Shown in pieces: positions 21,901 to 29,253 of a stretch of DNA of 33,643 bases. Below the pieces are notes generated by a model. The model was not told the origin of the DNA. It saw nothing but the letters and a program-made list of their open reading frames with translations, and made no database searches. Position 1 is the first letter of the stretch, and every line of letters starts with the position of its first letter. Source of the stretch: an uncultured Bacteroidia bacterium. Its GTDB lineage: Bacteria > Bacteroidota > Bacteroidia > Bacteroidales > UBA932. The stretch is taken from positions 1-33,643 of the forward strand of contig CACYWN010000035.1 in the NCBI GenBank assembly GCA_902778105.1. Direction: 5' to 3'. The position numbers were made by a program, and so were the translations under genes.

Positions 21901-22866
21901 CGGCAGGGCAAGGGAACCGGACTGGGACTTCCCTACGCCCGGAGCCTCGCCGCCCTGCACGGCGGCACGCTGGTGCTGGACCGCAGTGTCAAGGATTGGA
22001 ACTCGTTCGTCCTGGAACTGCCTGTCCATCAGGAAGGTCGCGTGGAAATGCCCGCGACCCGTCCTGCGGAAGAAGCCGAGGACCAGCCTTCCGCCATTGA
22101 CAACCTGCATCACACCGTCCTGGTGGTGGAAGACGACCCGGAAATGCGCGGCTATCTCGCCAAGCAGCTGTCGGAGGAATACAACATCCTCGTGGCCGCC
22201 AATGGCGAAGACGCGCTGGAACTCATCGGGAAGGAACGTATCGACCTGGTGGTCAGTGATATCATGATGCCCGGCATCGACGGTATCGCCCTCTGCAACC
22301 GGATCAAGTCCACCACCGAATTCTGCCACATCCCGGTCATCCTCCTGACCGCGGCCGTAGGCATGGAAACCCGCATCGGCACCCTGGAGGCCGGTGCCGA
22401 CGGCTACATCGAAAAACCGTTCGCCATCGAACTCCTCCAGGCGAACATCGCCAACCTGTTCAAGAACCGGGAAATCGCGAACCGCCAGTTCACCCAGTCT
22501 CCGCTCACCCATTTCAACTCCATGGTGACGGGCGGCATGGACCAGGAGTTCATGGAGCGCCTCCACGAAACGGTGATGAAGCACCTGGCCGAACCCGACC
22601 TGAACATCGAAACGCTCACCTCCGAACTGGGAACCAGCAAGTCCACCCTGTACCGCAAGGTAACGGCCAACACGGGCCTCAACATCAACGAGTACATCCG
22701 TGTCTGCCGCCTCAAGAAAGCCGCCGAAATGCTGTCCAGCCAGAAATACCGGATCAGCGAAGTGGCCTACATGACGGGCTTCTCCTCCCCTTCCTACTTT
22801 GCCACCTGCTTCCAGAAGCAGTTCAACGTCTCGCCTTCCGCCTTCGTCAAGAACCTGAAAGGCTGA
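18964..22866 (+). CDS. Hybrid two-component system sensor-regulator (HTCS)
   Basis: This is 1300 residues long. I start at MTKRLFLSI (18964), directly before a signal peptide; the frame is open further upstream but that part overlaps the susC promoter region. A periplasmic sensor of two-component propeller repeats (GLIWLCTREGICMYDG, GNLWVGLFYNGLCL, GSLWIGSYGHGVW) covers about 25-650, followed by a Y_Y_Y domain to about 745. A membrane helix lies near 755-775. The kinase has phospho-acceptor His811 (THEIRTPL) and an ATPase domain (NLLSNACKYGG; GTGLGLPYARSLAALHGG). The receiver has acids at 1056-1058, Asp1099 (VVSDIMMPG) and Lys1151 (IEKPF). An AraC-type HTH ends the protein (ISEVAYMTGFSSPSYF). 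Such proteins sense an oligosaccharide and activate the adjacent PUL, here the divergent susC operon. Confidence 0.95.
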   Translation: MTKRLFLSILAAALLPLTALSENVRFRNFSTDDGLPDNSVRSIFQDSNGLIWLCTREGICMYDGLHFKLLEDASCDILEGLAMSLAEDREHRLWFITTRGIGYHDLNTGETKAIHRNTKGGLVGGADIAIDRNGMVWFANEDIFCWDPSRQVLLDYSPSALFRSDTVEADSNGSIWFLSSGGDLYRYNTISNQFEKIRDGQGERFSRQDIVSDEAGHILSSAPGGLVLRTDILTNTTTSLYRTGAGEIRCIVPERNGRCWLGTDHGLILIDGNGQQYFTHDRSDPDSLAGEDIWSMLMDRQGNLWVGLFYNGLCLRRNPTSSVIRYRGRKSGGDLPGDMIRPLVTVDDGHVLAGAEDGGLVLLDLSDGTVEDLTFPGPDGSVLNIQGLVLDGEQLWIATFGKGVFRMDLPSRKVQKNYLSDLSAACVARTRSGDILLGTTAGLYRYDRTQDRFQSCPEFGSAFIHALYEDSRGSLWIGSYGHGVWTGKEGGYQHITANDPAFGLTSDYITSIREDSRHRIWVLTEAGGACFTGLDEITSGSFHFRNISRKNGLPSSITCCILEDLDQVLWLTTTHGIVKLAPDDLTIREIYQEENGNTMNQFSYGSACSTSSGRLLFGTSQGLIGFTPPGQGNRTPVQLYITEIFGTGPNGTFRVTEEGKSTIRSRKVRIHYNDLSSLTIRYAAPSFQSSRTGLFRTTLEGKRKSIQDFSYDGEATYTDLAPGKYRFRVDGVGSRRDSTRSLDIEIVPPFYWSKAAIALYIALFLAILYLIGLQWDHLRQIRMAREVEKMESQSQKDLYDAKINFFTNITHEIRTPLSLIKMPLDKIIASGNYTESNKQELLTMQANADRLLSLTNQLLDLRKMEKMEVRPVFLSNDLSALVRKVCDRFSPVAKDQHIQLDLFLPEGPQRVDCAAEMVEKILGNLLSNACKYGGGHVRVSLEPRPGTDTVRVRVDSDGDRIPEQDTEQIFEKFYQAGPARQGKGTGLGLPYARSLAALHGGTLVLDRSVKDWNSFVLELPVHQEGRVEMPATRPAEEAEDQPSAIDNLHHTVLVVEDDPEMRGYLAKQLSEEYNILVAANGEDALELIGKERIDLVVSDIMMPGIDGIALCNRIKSTTEFCHIPVILLTAAVGMETRIGTLEAGADGYIEKPFAIELLQANIANLFKNREIANRQFTQSPLTHFNSMVTGGMDQEFMERLHETVMKHLAEPDLNIETLTSELGTSKSTLYRKVTANTGLNINEYIRVCRLKKAAEMLSSQKYRISEVAYMTGFSSPSYFATCFQKQFNVSPSAFVKNLKG

Positions 22867-25386
22867 TTATTCAGCAAGGGCGCTGCGGAAGGTTTCGCCC
22901 CAGATCAGGTAGCCGGTGTTGCCGGCGATGGTGCCTTCGTTCTGGCCCCAGAGGAAGGGCCAGTCGTCGTAGTTCTCGAAATGGTCGGGCTGGCGGAACA
23001 ACAGACCGGGGGCCATGTTGCCGGGGATGAAGGAGAAATCCGCGCGGTTGTTGCCGTAGAAGACCTGTTTGGGACGGGCGGCACCGACGGCGGCTACCCA
23101 GGAATAATTGTGATACGGGTGGCAGCCGAACAGCCAGGAAGGAGCCTTGTAAATGTGTTCCTTGCCGATAATGTCGGGATAATGGCGATAAGCGTTGCAC
23201 ACGGTGGTGCCGAAACTGGTCACCTGGCCGCCGCCGGCCCAGTTGCCCAGGCCGATGGGAACCCCGTATGGATTCTCTTCCTCCAACTGAAGGATATAGT
23301 CACGGTACTGCTCCACATAGGGACGCAGTTTCTCCTTATAAGCGTCATCCAGGTACGGGACGGCATCCAGGGCGGTATTGAGCGCAAACATCGGCGCCCG
23401 CTCGAGAGCCGGCCATACGGCATTGGTAAACTGTTCCAGATAGTGCGGCTCCTTCGTGGAAACATAAAGCTGCAAGGATGAGGAAATGTTGCCGAACTGG
23501 TTCCGACGCCGGGTAGTGGTATCGGCGGCCATCAGTTCCATCCCCTCCTCCTGGAGGCGGATGGACTGTTTCAGCGCACGGGCGGCGAGGCCGGGATCAT
23601 AGTCGGCCAGGACACGGCTCGCAGCCGCAAACATCGTCGCCGCCTGCAGGTCCAGGCCCGGGTTCCGGCTGGTGAAAGCCCACATGTCGTCCGGGGTACC
23701 GCTGGATTTGCCGTCGGCGGACTTCTGGTAAGGTTTCAGGCGGGGATCGTAATGCAGGCCGTCCGTGATGCCCGCGGCATCGCCCAGGTGATGGTAATTG
23801 TCCAGGACGGAATTGGAGAGGGTCTGGGCCATGTGGCCGATCTGCTCGGCCTGGGCCACGAGGTTCAGGACGCCGTGCTCGATGTACTGGAGGATATCCG
23901 GCGTACCGTCGGGCCGGTGGAGCTCGACATAACGCTGTTCCTCGCTGACGAAGGTCTCGTCACGTTCCGAACGGAACTGCTCCCACAGGGTGATGAGGTT
24001 CATCACCACGCTGATGTTGGAACCGGTTTCGATATCGAAGTCGCCCGCATCGAAATAGCCGCCCACATTCAGACCGGGGATGAGTTCCAGGGCCTTGAAG
24101 CGCGTGTCGGTGGTCGGACCCTGCCAGTGCAGGTCGAAATGGTCGGTGCCCGGCGGCGCCTGCAGGTAGCCTTCCTTGAAAGGCTCGCCGTGCCAGAGGC
24201 GGTAGGCCTCGTGGACCGCCATGTGGTTCATGTGGACGGGAATCCAGACGTCGCTCGTCGCCACGGTGATCTTGTCGTAGACGGAGGGGTCGATGATGAA
24301 GTTTCCCGTCCGCGTGTCCCCGTATTCGAGGAAATAGACGCCGGGATCGGTGACCGCCGAGAAATCGAACCGGGCATACTTGTACTTGAAATAGTCGCCC
24401 CAGACCTTGACTGGGCCGGAAAACACCTTGCGGGAGGAGCCGTCGGCATCGATTTTCCAGACGGAGGCGGACCCCATGACTTTGTCCTTCCGGTCCAGTT
24501 CGATGACGGCGACCTTCGGCTGGCCGGGGACATAACCCATCTGGGAGAAGCCCACGTTCGGTTCCCGGATCCAGCCCGGGATGGCATTCGGCTCCACGGT
24601 CCAGGTGAGGACCTTTCCGGTCCGGCCGGCCGGGAGCACGCTCCGCAGGACGAACCAGCCGTTCTGGGCCAGCATCCGCCCGTCATAGAGGCTGATCTCG
24701 CTCTCGCTGGTAACCTTCACCATCCGCGCCGGATCGTCCGGAGCCAGGAGGAACTCGTGCCCGGTACTCAGGGGCAGCGCCTCGACGAACTGGCCGGTCC
24801 CCCGGTCGTCATAGGTCCGGTAGCCCTTGAACTGGCGGACTTTCTCCCCGTTCGGACGCACTTTCGTGTCGCTGACCGCATAGCGAGGGAAACGGTTGGG
24901 GCTTCCATCGACCAGATACGCCTTGTTCCAGTACTGGGAAGGCAGGAATTCCAGGTTGAAACCGGCCTCCCCGGCCAATGCCTCAGGAACCGGCTTGTCC
25001 AGGTATACGGCAATCTCCACCGCCTTTCCCTTGGCCGTCACGACTACGCGGGAATCAAAGTCGTACCAGTCATAGCGCATGCCTACCTCGATGCTTTGCG
25101 CGAGCGAATCGACCGTGCGCGACGTCATCGTCGGGACCAGGTCCCACTGTTCGGGCGTGGGACTCAGGCGGACGGCACCGCCCTGGATGGTCCGGACCCC
25201 GTGGTGGATCACTTCGATGCCGGAATTCTTCTCATCGTTGAATCCGCCGCTGAAGGGATTGTTGAACACGAGGACATTGACGCCCTGGCGCTCGAAGTAT
25301 TCCAGGTCGTTGAGCCGGAGGTCCGGCGCTTCGGACTGGCAGGCAGCCAGGATGAGCAGCAGGGGCAGGAGACGGAATCTTTTCAT
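22867..25386 (-). CDS. GH9 lipoprotein (endoglucanase/xyloglucanase-type)
   Basis: This 839-residue lipoprotein has a lipobox ending at Cys16 (LLILAAC). Residues about 20-270 form beta-rich N-terminal domains. An Ig-like domain typical of GH9 enzymes (GFSQMGYVPGQPKVAVIELD; GVYFLEYGDTRTGNFII) lies around 275-370. The GH9 (alpha/alpha)6 catalytic domain follows, with Asp446 and Asp449 in GGYFDAGDFD and the general acid Glu817 in WGQNEGTIAGN. GH9 enzymes usually hydrolyse beta-1,4-glucans; in this neighbourhood a xyloglucan or mixed-linkage side activity, or another hemicellulose, is possible. The gene is convergent with the regulator, stop against stop with no spacer, and divergent from GH67. 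The N-terminal extension is longer than in simple GH9 enzymes. Confidence 0.87.
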   Translation of the reverse strand: MKRFRLLPLLLILAACQSEAPDLRLNDLEYFERQGVNVLVFNNPFSGGFNDEKNSGIEVIHHGVRTIQGGAVRLSPTPEQWDLVPTMTSRTVDSLAQSIEVGMRYDWYDFDSRVVVTAKGKAVEIAVYLDKPVPEALAGEAGFNLEFLPSQYWNKAYLVDGSPNRFPRYAVSDTKVRPNGEKVRQFKGYRTYDDRGTGQFVEALPLSTGHEFLLAPDDPARMVKVTSESEISLYDGRMLAQNGWFVLRSVLPAGRTGKVLTWTVEPNAIPGWIREPNVGFSQMGYVPGQPKVAVIELDRKDKVMGSASVWKIDADGSSRKVFSGPVKVWGDYFKYKYARFDFSAVTDPGVYFLEYGDTRTGNFIIDPSVYDKITVATSDVWIPVHMNHMAVHEAYRLWHGEPFKEGYLQAPPGTDHFDLHWQGPTTDTRFKALELIPGLNVGGYFDAGDFDIETGSNISVVMNLITLWEQFRSERDETFVSEEQRYVELHRPDGTPDILQYIEHGVLNLVAQAEQIGHMAQTLSNSVLDNYHHLGDAAGITDGLHYDPRLKPYQKSADGKSSGTPDDMWAFTSRNPGLDLQAATMFAAASRVLADYDPGLAARALKQSIRLQEEGMELMAADTTTRRRNQFGNISSSLQLYVSTKEPHYLEQFTNAVWPALERAPMFALNTALDAVPYLDDAYKEKLRPYVEQYRDYILQLEEENPYGVPIGLGNWAGGGQVTSFGTTVCNAYRHYPDIIGKEHIYKAPSWLFGCHPYHNYSWVAAVGAARPKQVFYGNNRADFSFIPGNMAPGLLFRQPDHFENYDDWPFLWGQNEGTIAGNTGYLIWGETFRSALAE

Positions 25387-25434
25387 ATGCTTGGTTATTT
25401 CGCAACCAAGTTAGGGATTCTCCCGGAGAAGGAT

Positions 25435-25448
25435 ATGCAAGTTTGCAT
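25435..25448. promoter_or_regulatory. Palindrome ATGCAA-GT-TTGCAT in the GH9/GH67 divergent region
   Basis: A perfect 6-2-6 inverted repeat lies in the 120-bp gap between two divergent enzyme genes. ATTTTGA is also repeated at 25461 and 25471, a 10-bp period. No clear full promoter is visible for either gene; CCAAGTTA at 25406-25413 (TAACTTGG on the minus strand) is one mismatch from a -7 box for GH9. Operator function is a guess. Confidence 0.28.
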
Positions 25449-25506
25449 CATATTCTATCAATTTTGAGGGATTTTGACTATCTTGTGAAAAAGAAAGACC
25501 CCCGCG

Positions 25507-27519
25507 ATGCACAGATTCCCTTTGCTTACCGCTTTCGCAGTGCTGCTTTCCGCCTGCAACTCGTTCGTACAAGCCCCGTTGCAAGACGGAACCGACCTCT
25601 GGCTGGCCGCCGGCCGGTCCATCAGCGAAATCCGCGTCTCCGTGGATACGCAGGTCGACAAGTCCCTGCCCGCGGAAGGATACCATATCTACGACGATAC
25701 GGACGGGCACCGTCATGTGGACGCCGGGTCCGACGCAGGCCTTCGCTATGGGCTGTATGCCCTGCAGCGGCTGGAGACGATGGGGCAGGCGGCCCCCGGG
25801 TTGGACATCCACGAAAAGCCCCGATACGACCTCCGCATCCTGAACCACTGGGACAATCTGGACGACACTGTGGAGCGCGGCTATGCGGGACTGTCCATGT
25901 GGGAGTGGACCGCCCCGGAGATTCCGGTGGAGCGCATCCGCCGCTACGGAGAGCTCTGTGCCTCCGTGGGCCTGAACGGAGCCGTCCTCAACAACGTGAA
26001 TTCCAATCCGCTCATCCTGGATGCGGAACATATCGCCCGGGTGGCGAAGATCGCAGGCATCCTCCGCGAATACGGCATCAGAACCTACCTGTCCATCAAA
26101 TGGACCAGCCCCATCACCTTGAGCGGGCTCACCAGCGGCGACCCGCTGGATCCCGCCGTGCGGAGGTGGTGGAAGGACAAGGCACGGGAAATCTACCGGG
26201 CCATCCCGGACTTCGGCGGCTTCCTGGTAAAGGCCAATTCCGAAGGCCAGGCCGGACCGCAGGATTACGGGCGCACCCACGCCGACGGGGCGAACATGCT
26301 GGCGGAGGCGCTGAAGCCCTACGGCGGCATCGTCATGTGGCGGGCCTTCGTCTACAGTCCCACGAGCCCCGACCGGGCCAACCAGGCCGTGGAGGAATTC
26401 CTTCCGCTGGACGGGAAGTTTGCCGACAACGTAATCGTCCAGATCAAGAACGGACCGGTGGACTTCCAGCCGCGCGAACCCTTCAGTCCCCTGTTCGGAA
26501 AACTCCGTAACACGCAGATGATGATGGAGTTCCAGATTACGCAGGAATACCTGGGCTTCTCCAACCATCTGGCCTATCACGGGACGACGTGGGAAGAATG
26601 CCTCCAGGCCGATACCTACCGCGACGGTCCCGGATCCACGGTGGCGAAAATGGTGACCGCCATCGCCGGGGTCGCCAACACGGGCCAGGATCCCGGTTTC
26701 TGCGGCTATGTGTTCGCCCAGGCCAACTGGTACGCTTTCGGCCGCCTCGCCTGGAATCCGGAACTGTCCGCGGAGGAGATTGCCGACGAATGGATCCGCC
26801 AGACCTTCATCCGGCCGGCCGGCATGTCGTTCAAGACCTTCGGAAAGAAGTTCGTGGATCCTGTCCGGGAGATGATGATGGCCTCCCGCGAAGCCGTCGT
26901 CGATTACGAAATGCCCCTGGGACTGCACCATCTGTTCGGAGGTACGCACTACGGTCCCATGCCCTGGGAGCGACTGGGCCGTCCCGACTGGACCCCGGCC
27001 TACTATCACCAGGCCGACTCCGCGGGGATCGGTTTCGATCGCACCCGCAGCGGTTCCGGCAACGTGGACCAGTACAATGAGCCCTGGGCATCGACCCTCA
27101 ACGACCCGGAAACCTGCCCCGAGAATCTCCTGCTCTGGTTCCACCACCTGCCCTGGGACTATCCCATGAAGTCCGGACGCACCCTCTGGGACGAAATCTG
27201 CCTCCACTACGACCGCGGCATCCGGACGGCGGACGGCTTCCGGGAGACCTGGAAAGGGCTGAAGCCCTACGTGGCTCCAGCCCTTTGGGATCAGACTTCC
27301 GGGAAACTGGCCATCCAGGCCGCTGACGCCCGCTGGTGGCGCGATGCCTGCGTGGGTTATTTCCAATTGTTCTCCAGGCGCCCCCTCCCGGCCGATGCCG
27401 CTCCGCTGGAGACGCCCATCGACTCGCTCCTGAACAGTGCCATCCGCTCCGACGACCTGGGAATGCCCATCCATGATGCGGAGGGGCATCCGGTCATCGA
27501 ACGCCTGGCCAGGAATTAA
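25507..27519 (+). CDS. aguA: GH67 alpha-glucuronidase
   Basis: This 670-residue GH67 enzyme starts at MHRFPLL with a lipobox ending at Cys17 (LLSACNS), so it is probably a periplasmic or outer-membrane lipoprotein. Residues about 20-110 form the N-terminal alpha/beta domain. The TIM barrel carries the expected acids: general acid Glu246 in VKANSEGQ, Asp319 in NGPVDFQP and Glu347 in ITQEYLGF, spaced as in characterised GH67 enzymes. The helical C-terminal domain follows (LGLHHLFGGTHYGP; LWFHHLPWDYPMKSG). GH67 releases 4-O-methyl-glucuronic or glucuronic acid from the non-reducing-end xylose of xylo-oligosaccharides. It diverges from GH9 and precedes the acetylesterase operon, which completes a glucuronoxylan debranching set. 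Confidence 0.95.
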   Translation: MHRFPLLTAFAVLLSACNSFVQAPLQDGTDLWLAAGRSISEIRVSVDTQVDKSLPAEGYHIYDDTDGHRHVDAGSDAGLRYGLYALQRLETMGQAAPGLDIHEKPRYDLRILNHWDNLDDTVERGYAGLSMWEWTAPEIPVERIRRYGELCASVGLNGAVLNNVNSNPLILDAEHIARVAKIAGILREYGIRTYLSIKWTSPITLSGLTSGDPLDPAVRRWWKDKAREIYRAIPDFGGFLVKANSEGQAGPQDYGRTHADGANMLAEALKPYGGIVMWRAFVYSPTSPDRANQAVEEFLPLDGKFADNVIVQIKNGPVDFQPREPFSPLFGKLRNTQMMMEFQITQEYLGFSNHLAYHGTTWEECLQADTYRDGPGSTVAKMVTAIAGVANTGQDPGFCGYVFAQANWYAFGRLAWNPELSAEEIADEWIRQTFIRPAGMSFKTFGKKFVDPVREMMMASREAVVDYEMPLGLHHLFGGTHYGPMPWERLGRPDWTPAYYHQADSAGIGFDRTRSGSGNVDQYNEPWASTLNDPETCPENLLLWFHHLPWDYPMKSGRTLWDEICLHYDRGIRTADGFRETWKGLKPYVAPALWDQTSGKLAIQAADARWWRDACVGYFQLFSRRPLPADAAPLETPIDSLLNSAIRSDDLGMPIHDAEGHPVIERLARN

Positions 27520-27584
27520 TTCACTTCCCGGTAAGGATCTTCCCCGGCCAGTTTATGTAACGATTTTGGAATTTCTGTTCCTTT

Positions 27585-27595
27585 TTTGAAAGTCT
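27585..27595 (+). promoter_or_regulatory. Candidate regulator-binding 11-mer TTTGAAAGTCT (copy 2)
   Basis: This is identical to the minus-strand 11-mer at 18826-18816 in the susC promoter region, and both copies are soon followed by AC-N-TAT. It lies about 38 bp upstream of the -7 box of the acetylesterase operon, so one regulator, plausibly the HTCS, may control both. Confidence 0.35.
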
Positions 27596-27605
27596 CTGAC
27601 CTATT

Positions 27606-27641
27606 TTTGTCAAAGATTCCCTTCGGGAACGCGTAACTTTG
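27606..27641 (+). promoter_or_regulatory. Promoter of the acetylesterase-symporter-GH43 operon
   Basis: TAACTTTG at 27634-27641 is a perfect Bacteroidetes -7 box. TTTG at 27606-27609 can serve as the -33 box, with a 24-bp spacer like that of the susC promoter. The first gene starts 25 bp after the -7 box. Confidence 0.6.
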
Positions 27642-27665
27642 TCATCGGATAAAACTGATAACCCG

Positions 27666-29240
27666 ATGATGAAGCATTTCCTTCCTTTCCTGGCCATCCT
27701 GCTGATTGCGGCAGGCTGCAAGCCTGCACCCGCCCGGTTCGCCCTTCCTGTTGCGGACGGAATGGTCATCCAGCGCGGCCGGGAGATCCCCGTCCATGGG
27801 ACCACGGAGCCCGGTGCCGCCGTCAAGGTCCGGTGGCAGGGGAAGACGTTGAAAGCCGTGGCCGACACGGCTGGCCACTGGTGTGTTGCGCTGCCCGCTA
27901 CGGAGGCCGGCGGCCCGTTCACGCTGGAAGCCAACGGTACGGTCGTGAAGGATATCCTCGTGGGCGACGTCTACCTGTGCTCCGGCCAGTCCAACATGGA
28001 ACTGCCCGTACAGCGCTGCCTGGACGCAGTCGCCGGCGACATCAAGGGATACGCTAACGATCGGATCCGCTATTTCCACGTGCCGATGCGGTACCGTTTC
28101 GACGGCCCGGACGAAGAGCTTCCCGGCGGCAGCTGGGAGGTCCTGGACAGCGATTCCACCGCTCTCGCCTGGAGCGCCGTGAGCTACTTCACGGCCCGTT
28201 ACCTCCAGGAGGCTACCGGTGTTCCCGTGGGAATGATAAACAACGCCGTGGGCGGGTCGCCGGTCGAGGCCTGGATCGAGGAAGCCCGGCTTCCGGGCTA
28301 TGCCCTGGACGAACTGCATCTTTTCCAGCAGCCGGCCTATCTGGACAGCATCAACCGGTTCAACGCTACGCTTTACACGGACTGGCAGGAGGCGCACAAT
28401 GCGCTGCCGGCCAACACGGCCGCGAAGTGGCGTCCGGTGAACCTGTTCGACAAGGGCTGGGCCCTGGACCGCAAGGGGGAGAATGTCTACGGCAGTCACT
28501 TCCTTCGTCGGATATTCACCCTGGACAAGGCTCCGGAAGGGCCTTCCATCCTGCATCTCGGTGCCCTCATCGACGCGGATTCCACGTTCGTGAACGGTGT
28601 TTATGTGGGAAATATCACGTATATGTATCCCCCGCGCAACTACCCGGTTCCGGAAGGCATCCTCCGTGCGGGCGAGAATGAGATTGAAATCCACCTGTAT
28701 GCCTGCGGCGGCAATCCGGCCAGCGCCGTGCCGGACAAACGGTACAGCCTGGAGACTCCTGACGGGGACATCTCCCTCCTGACGGGCTGGGAACACAAGG
28801 ACGGCCGCAGGATGCCCGCGCGTCCTGGCCAAGTCTTCCTTCAGTACAAGCCCGCGGGCTTGTGGAACGCCATTACCGCCCCGATGAAAGACTTTCCCTT
28901 CGCCGGCGTCATCTGGTACCAGGGCGAGAGCAACTGCAACAACGCCGCCGACTACGGCAGCCTGCTGGAAACGATGGTGGACTCCTGGCGGTCGGAAACC
29001 GGTGACGCCGCCCTCCCCTTCTACATCATCGAACTCGCCGCCTTCGAGCACTCCGAACTCACCGACAACGACTGGGGCTGGAACCGCGTCCAGAAAGAGC
29101 AGCGGGCCACCGCGGAGAAGGTCGACGGGGTCTATCTCGTTCCCAACGCGGACCTCGGTGAATGGAACGACATCCATCCCCAGGACAAGAAAACCGTCGG
29201 ACAGCGCACCGCGACCGTCATCCTTGAAAGCAAACGATAA
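27666..29240 (+). CDS. Secreted SGNH acetylesterase (sialate O-acetylesterase/CE20-like)
   Basis: This 524-residue SGNH hydrolase starts MMKHFL and has a lipobox-like end at LLIAAGC. The first domain (about 25-95) is a beta-sandwich (PVADGMVIQRGREIPVHG). The SGNH fold holds nucleophile Ser109 in CSGQSNMEL, the GVIWYQGESNC block and Asp502/His504 in NDIHPQDK. A galactose-binding-like domain is inserted (about 260-365; FVNGVYVGNITYMYPPRNYP). This layout is that of sialate O-acetylesterase relatives, which in plant-glycan loci remove acetyl groups from xylan or xyloglucan oligosaccharides. It is followed after 13 bp by a sugar symporter. Sialic acid as substrate is unlikely here because no sialidase or other sialic-acid genes are present. 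Confidence 0.86.
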   Translation: MMKHFLPFLAILLIAAGCKPAPARFALPVADGMVIQRGREIPVHGTTEPGAAVKVRWQGKTLKAVADTAGHWCVALPATEAGGPFTLEANGTVVKDILVGDVYLCSGQSNMELPVQRCLDAVAGDIKGYANDRIRYFHVPMRYRFDGPDEELPGGSWEVLDSDSTALAWSAVSYFTARYLQEATGVPVGMINNAVGGSPVEAWIEEARLPGYALDELHLFQQPAYLDSINRFNATLYTDWQEAHNALPANTAAKWRPVNLFDKGWALDRKGENVYGSHFLRRIFTLDKAPEGPSILHLGALIDADSTFVNGVYVGNITYMYPPRNYPVPEGILRAGENEIEIHLYACGGNPASAVPDKRYSLETPDGDISLLTGWEHKDGRRMPARPGQVFLQYKPAGLWNAITAPMKDFPFAGVIWYQGESNCNNAADYGSLLETMVDSWRSETGDAALPFYIIELAAFEHSELTDNDWGWNRVQKEQRATAEKVDGVYLVPNADLGEWNDIHPQDKKTVGQRTATVILESKR

Positions 29241-29253
29241 TACCTGAACCCAT

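Noticed and set aside
18976-22584. Very long minus-strand open frame (1202 codons) inside the HTCS gene
   Set aside because: It is the antisense shadow of a GC-rich gene. The plus strand carries complete, ordered HTCS domains.
25442-25486. GH67 promoter with TATCTTGT as the -7 box
   Set aside because: It has one mismatch in the key TTTG and no TTTG at suitable distance upstream, so it is too weak to list as a promoter.
25411-27489. 692-codon minus-strand open frame opposite GH67
   Set aside because: GH67 catalytic residues and domains are all on the plus strand, so this is a shadow.
27513-27522. Perfect 10-bp palindrome GAATTAATTC over the GH67 stop codon
   Set aside because: It is short, AT-rich and without loop or T-run; likely chance.
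27666-29240. Sialic acid utilisation gene
   Set aside because: The fold is that of sialate O-acetylesterases, but there are no sialidase, lyase or sialic-acid transporter genes here; plant-glycan deacetylation fits better.
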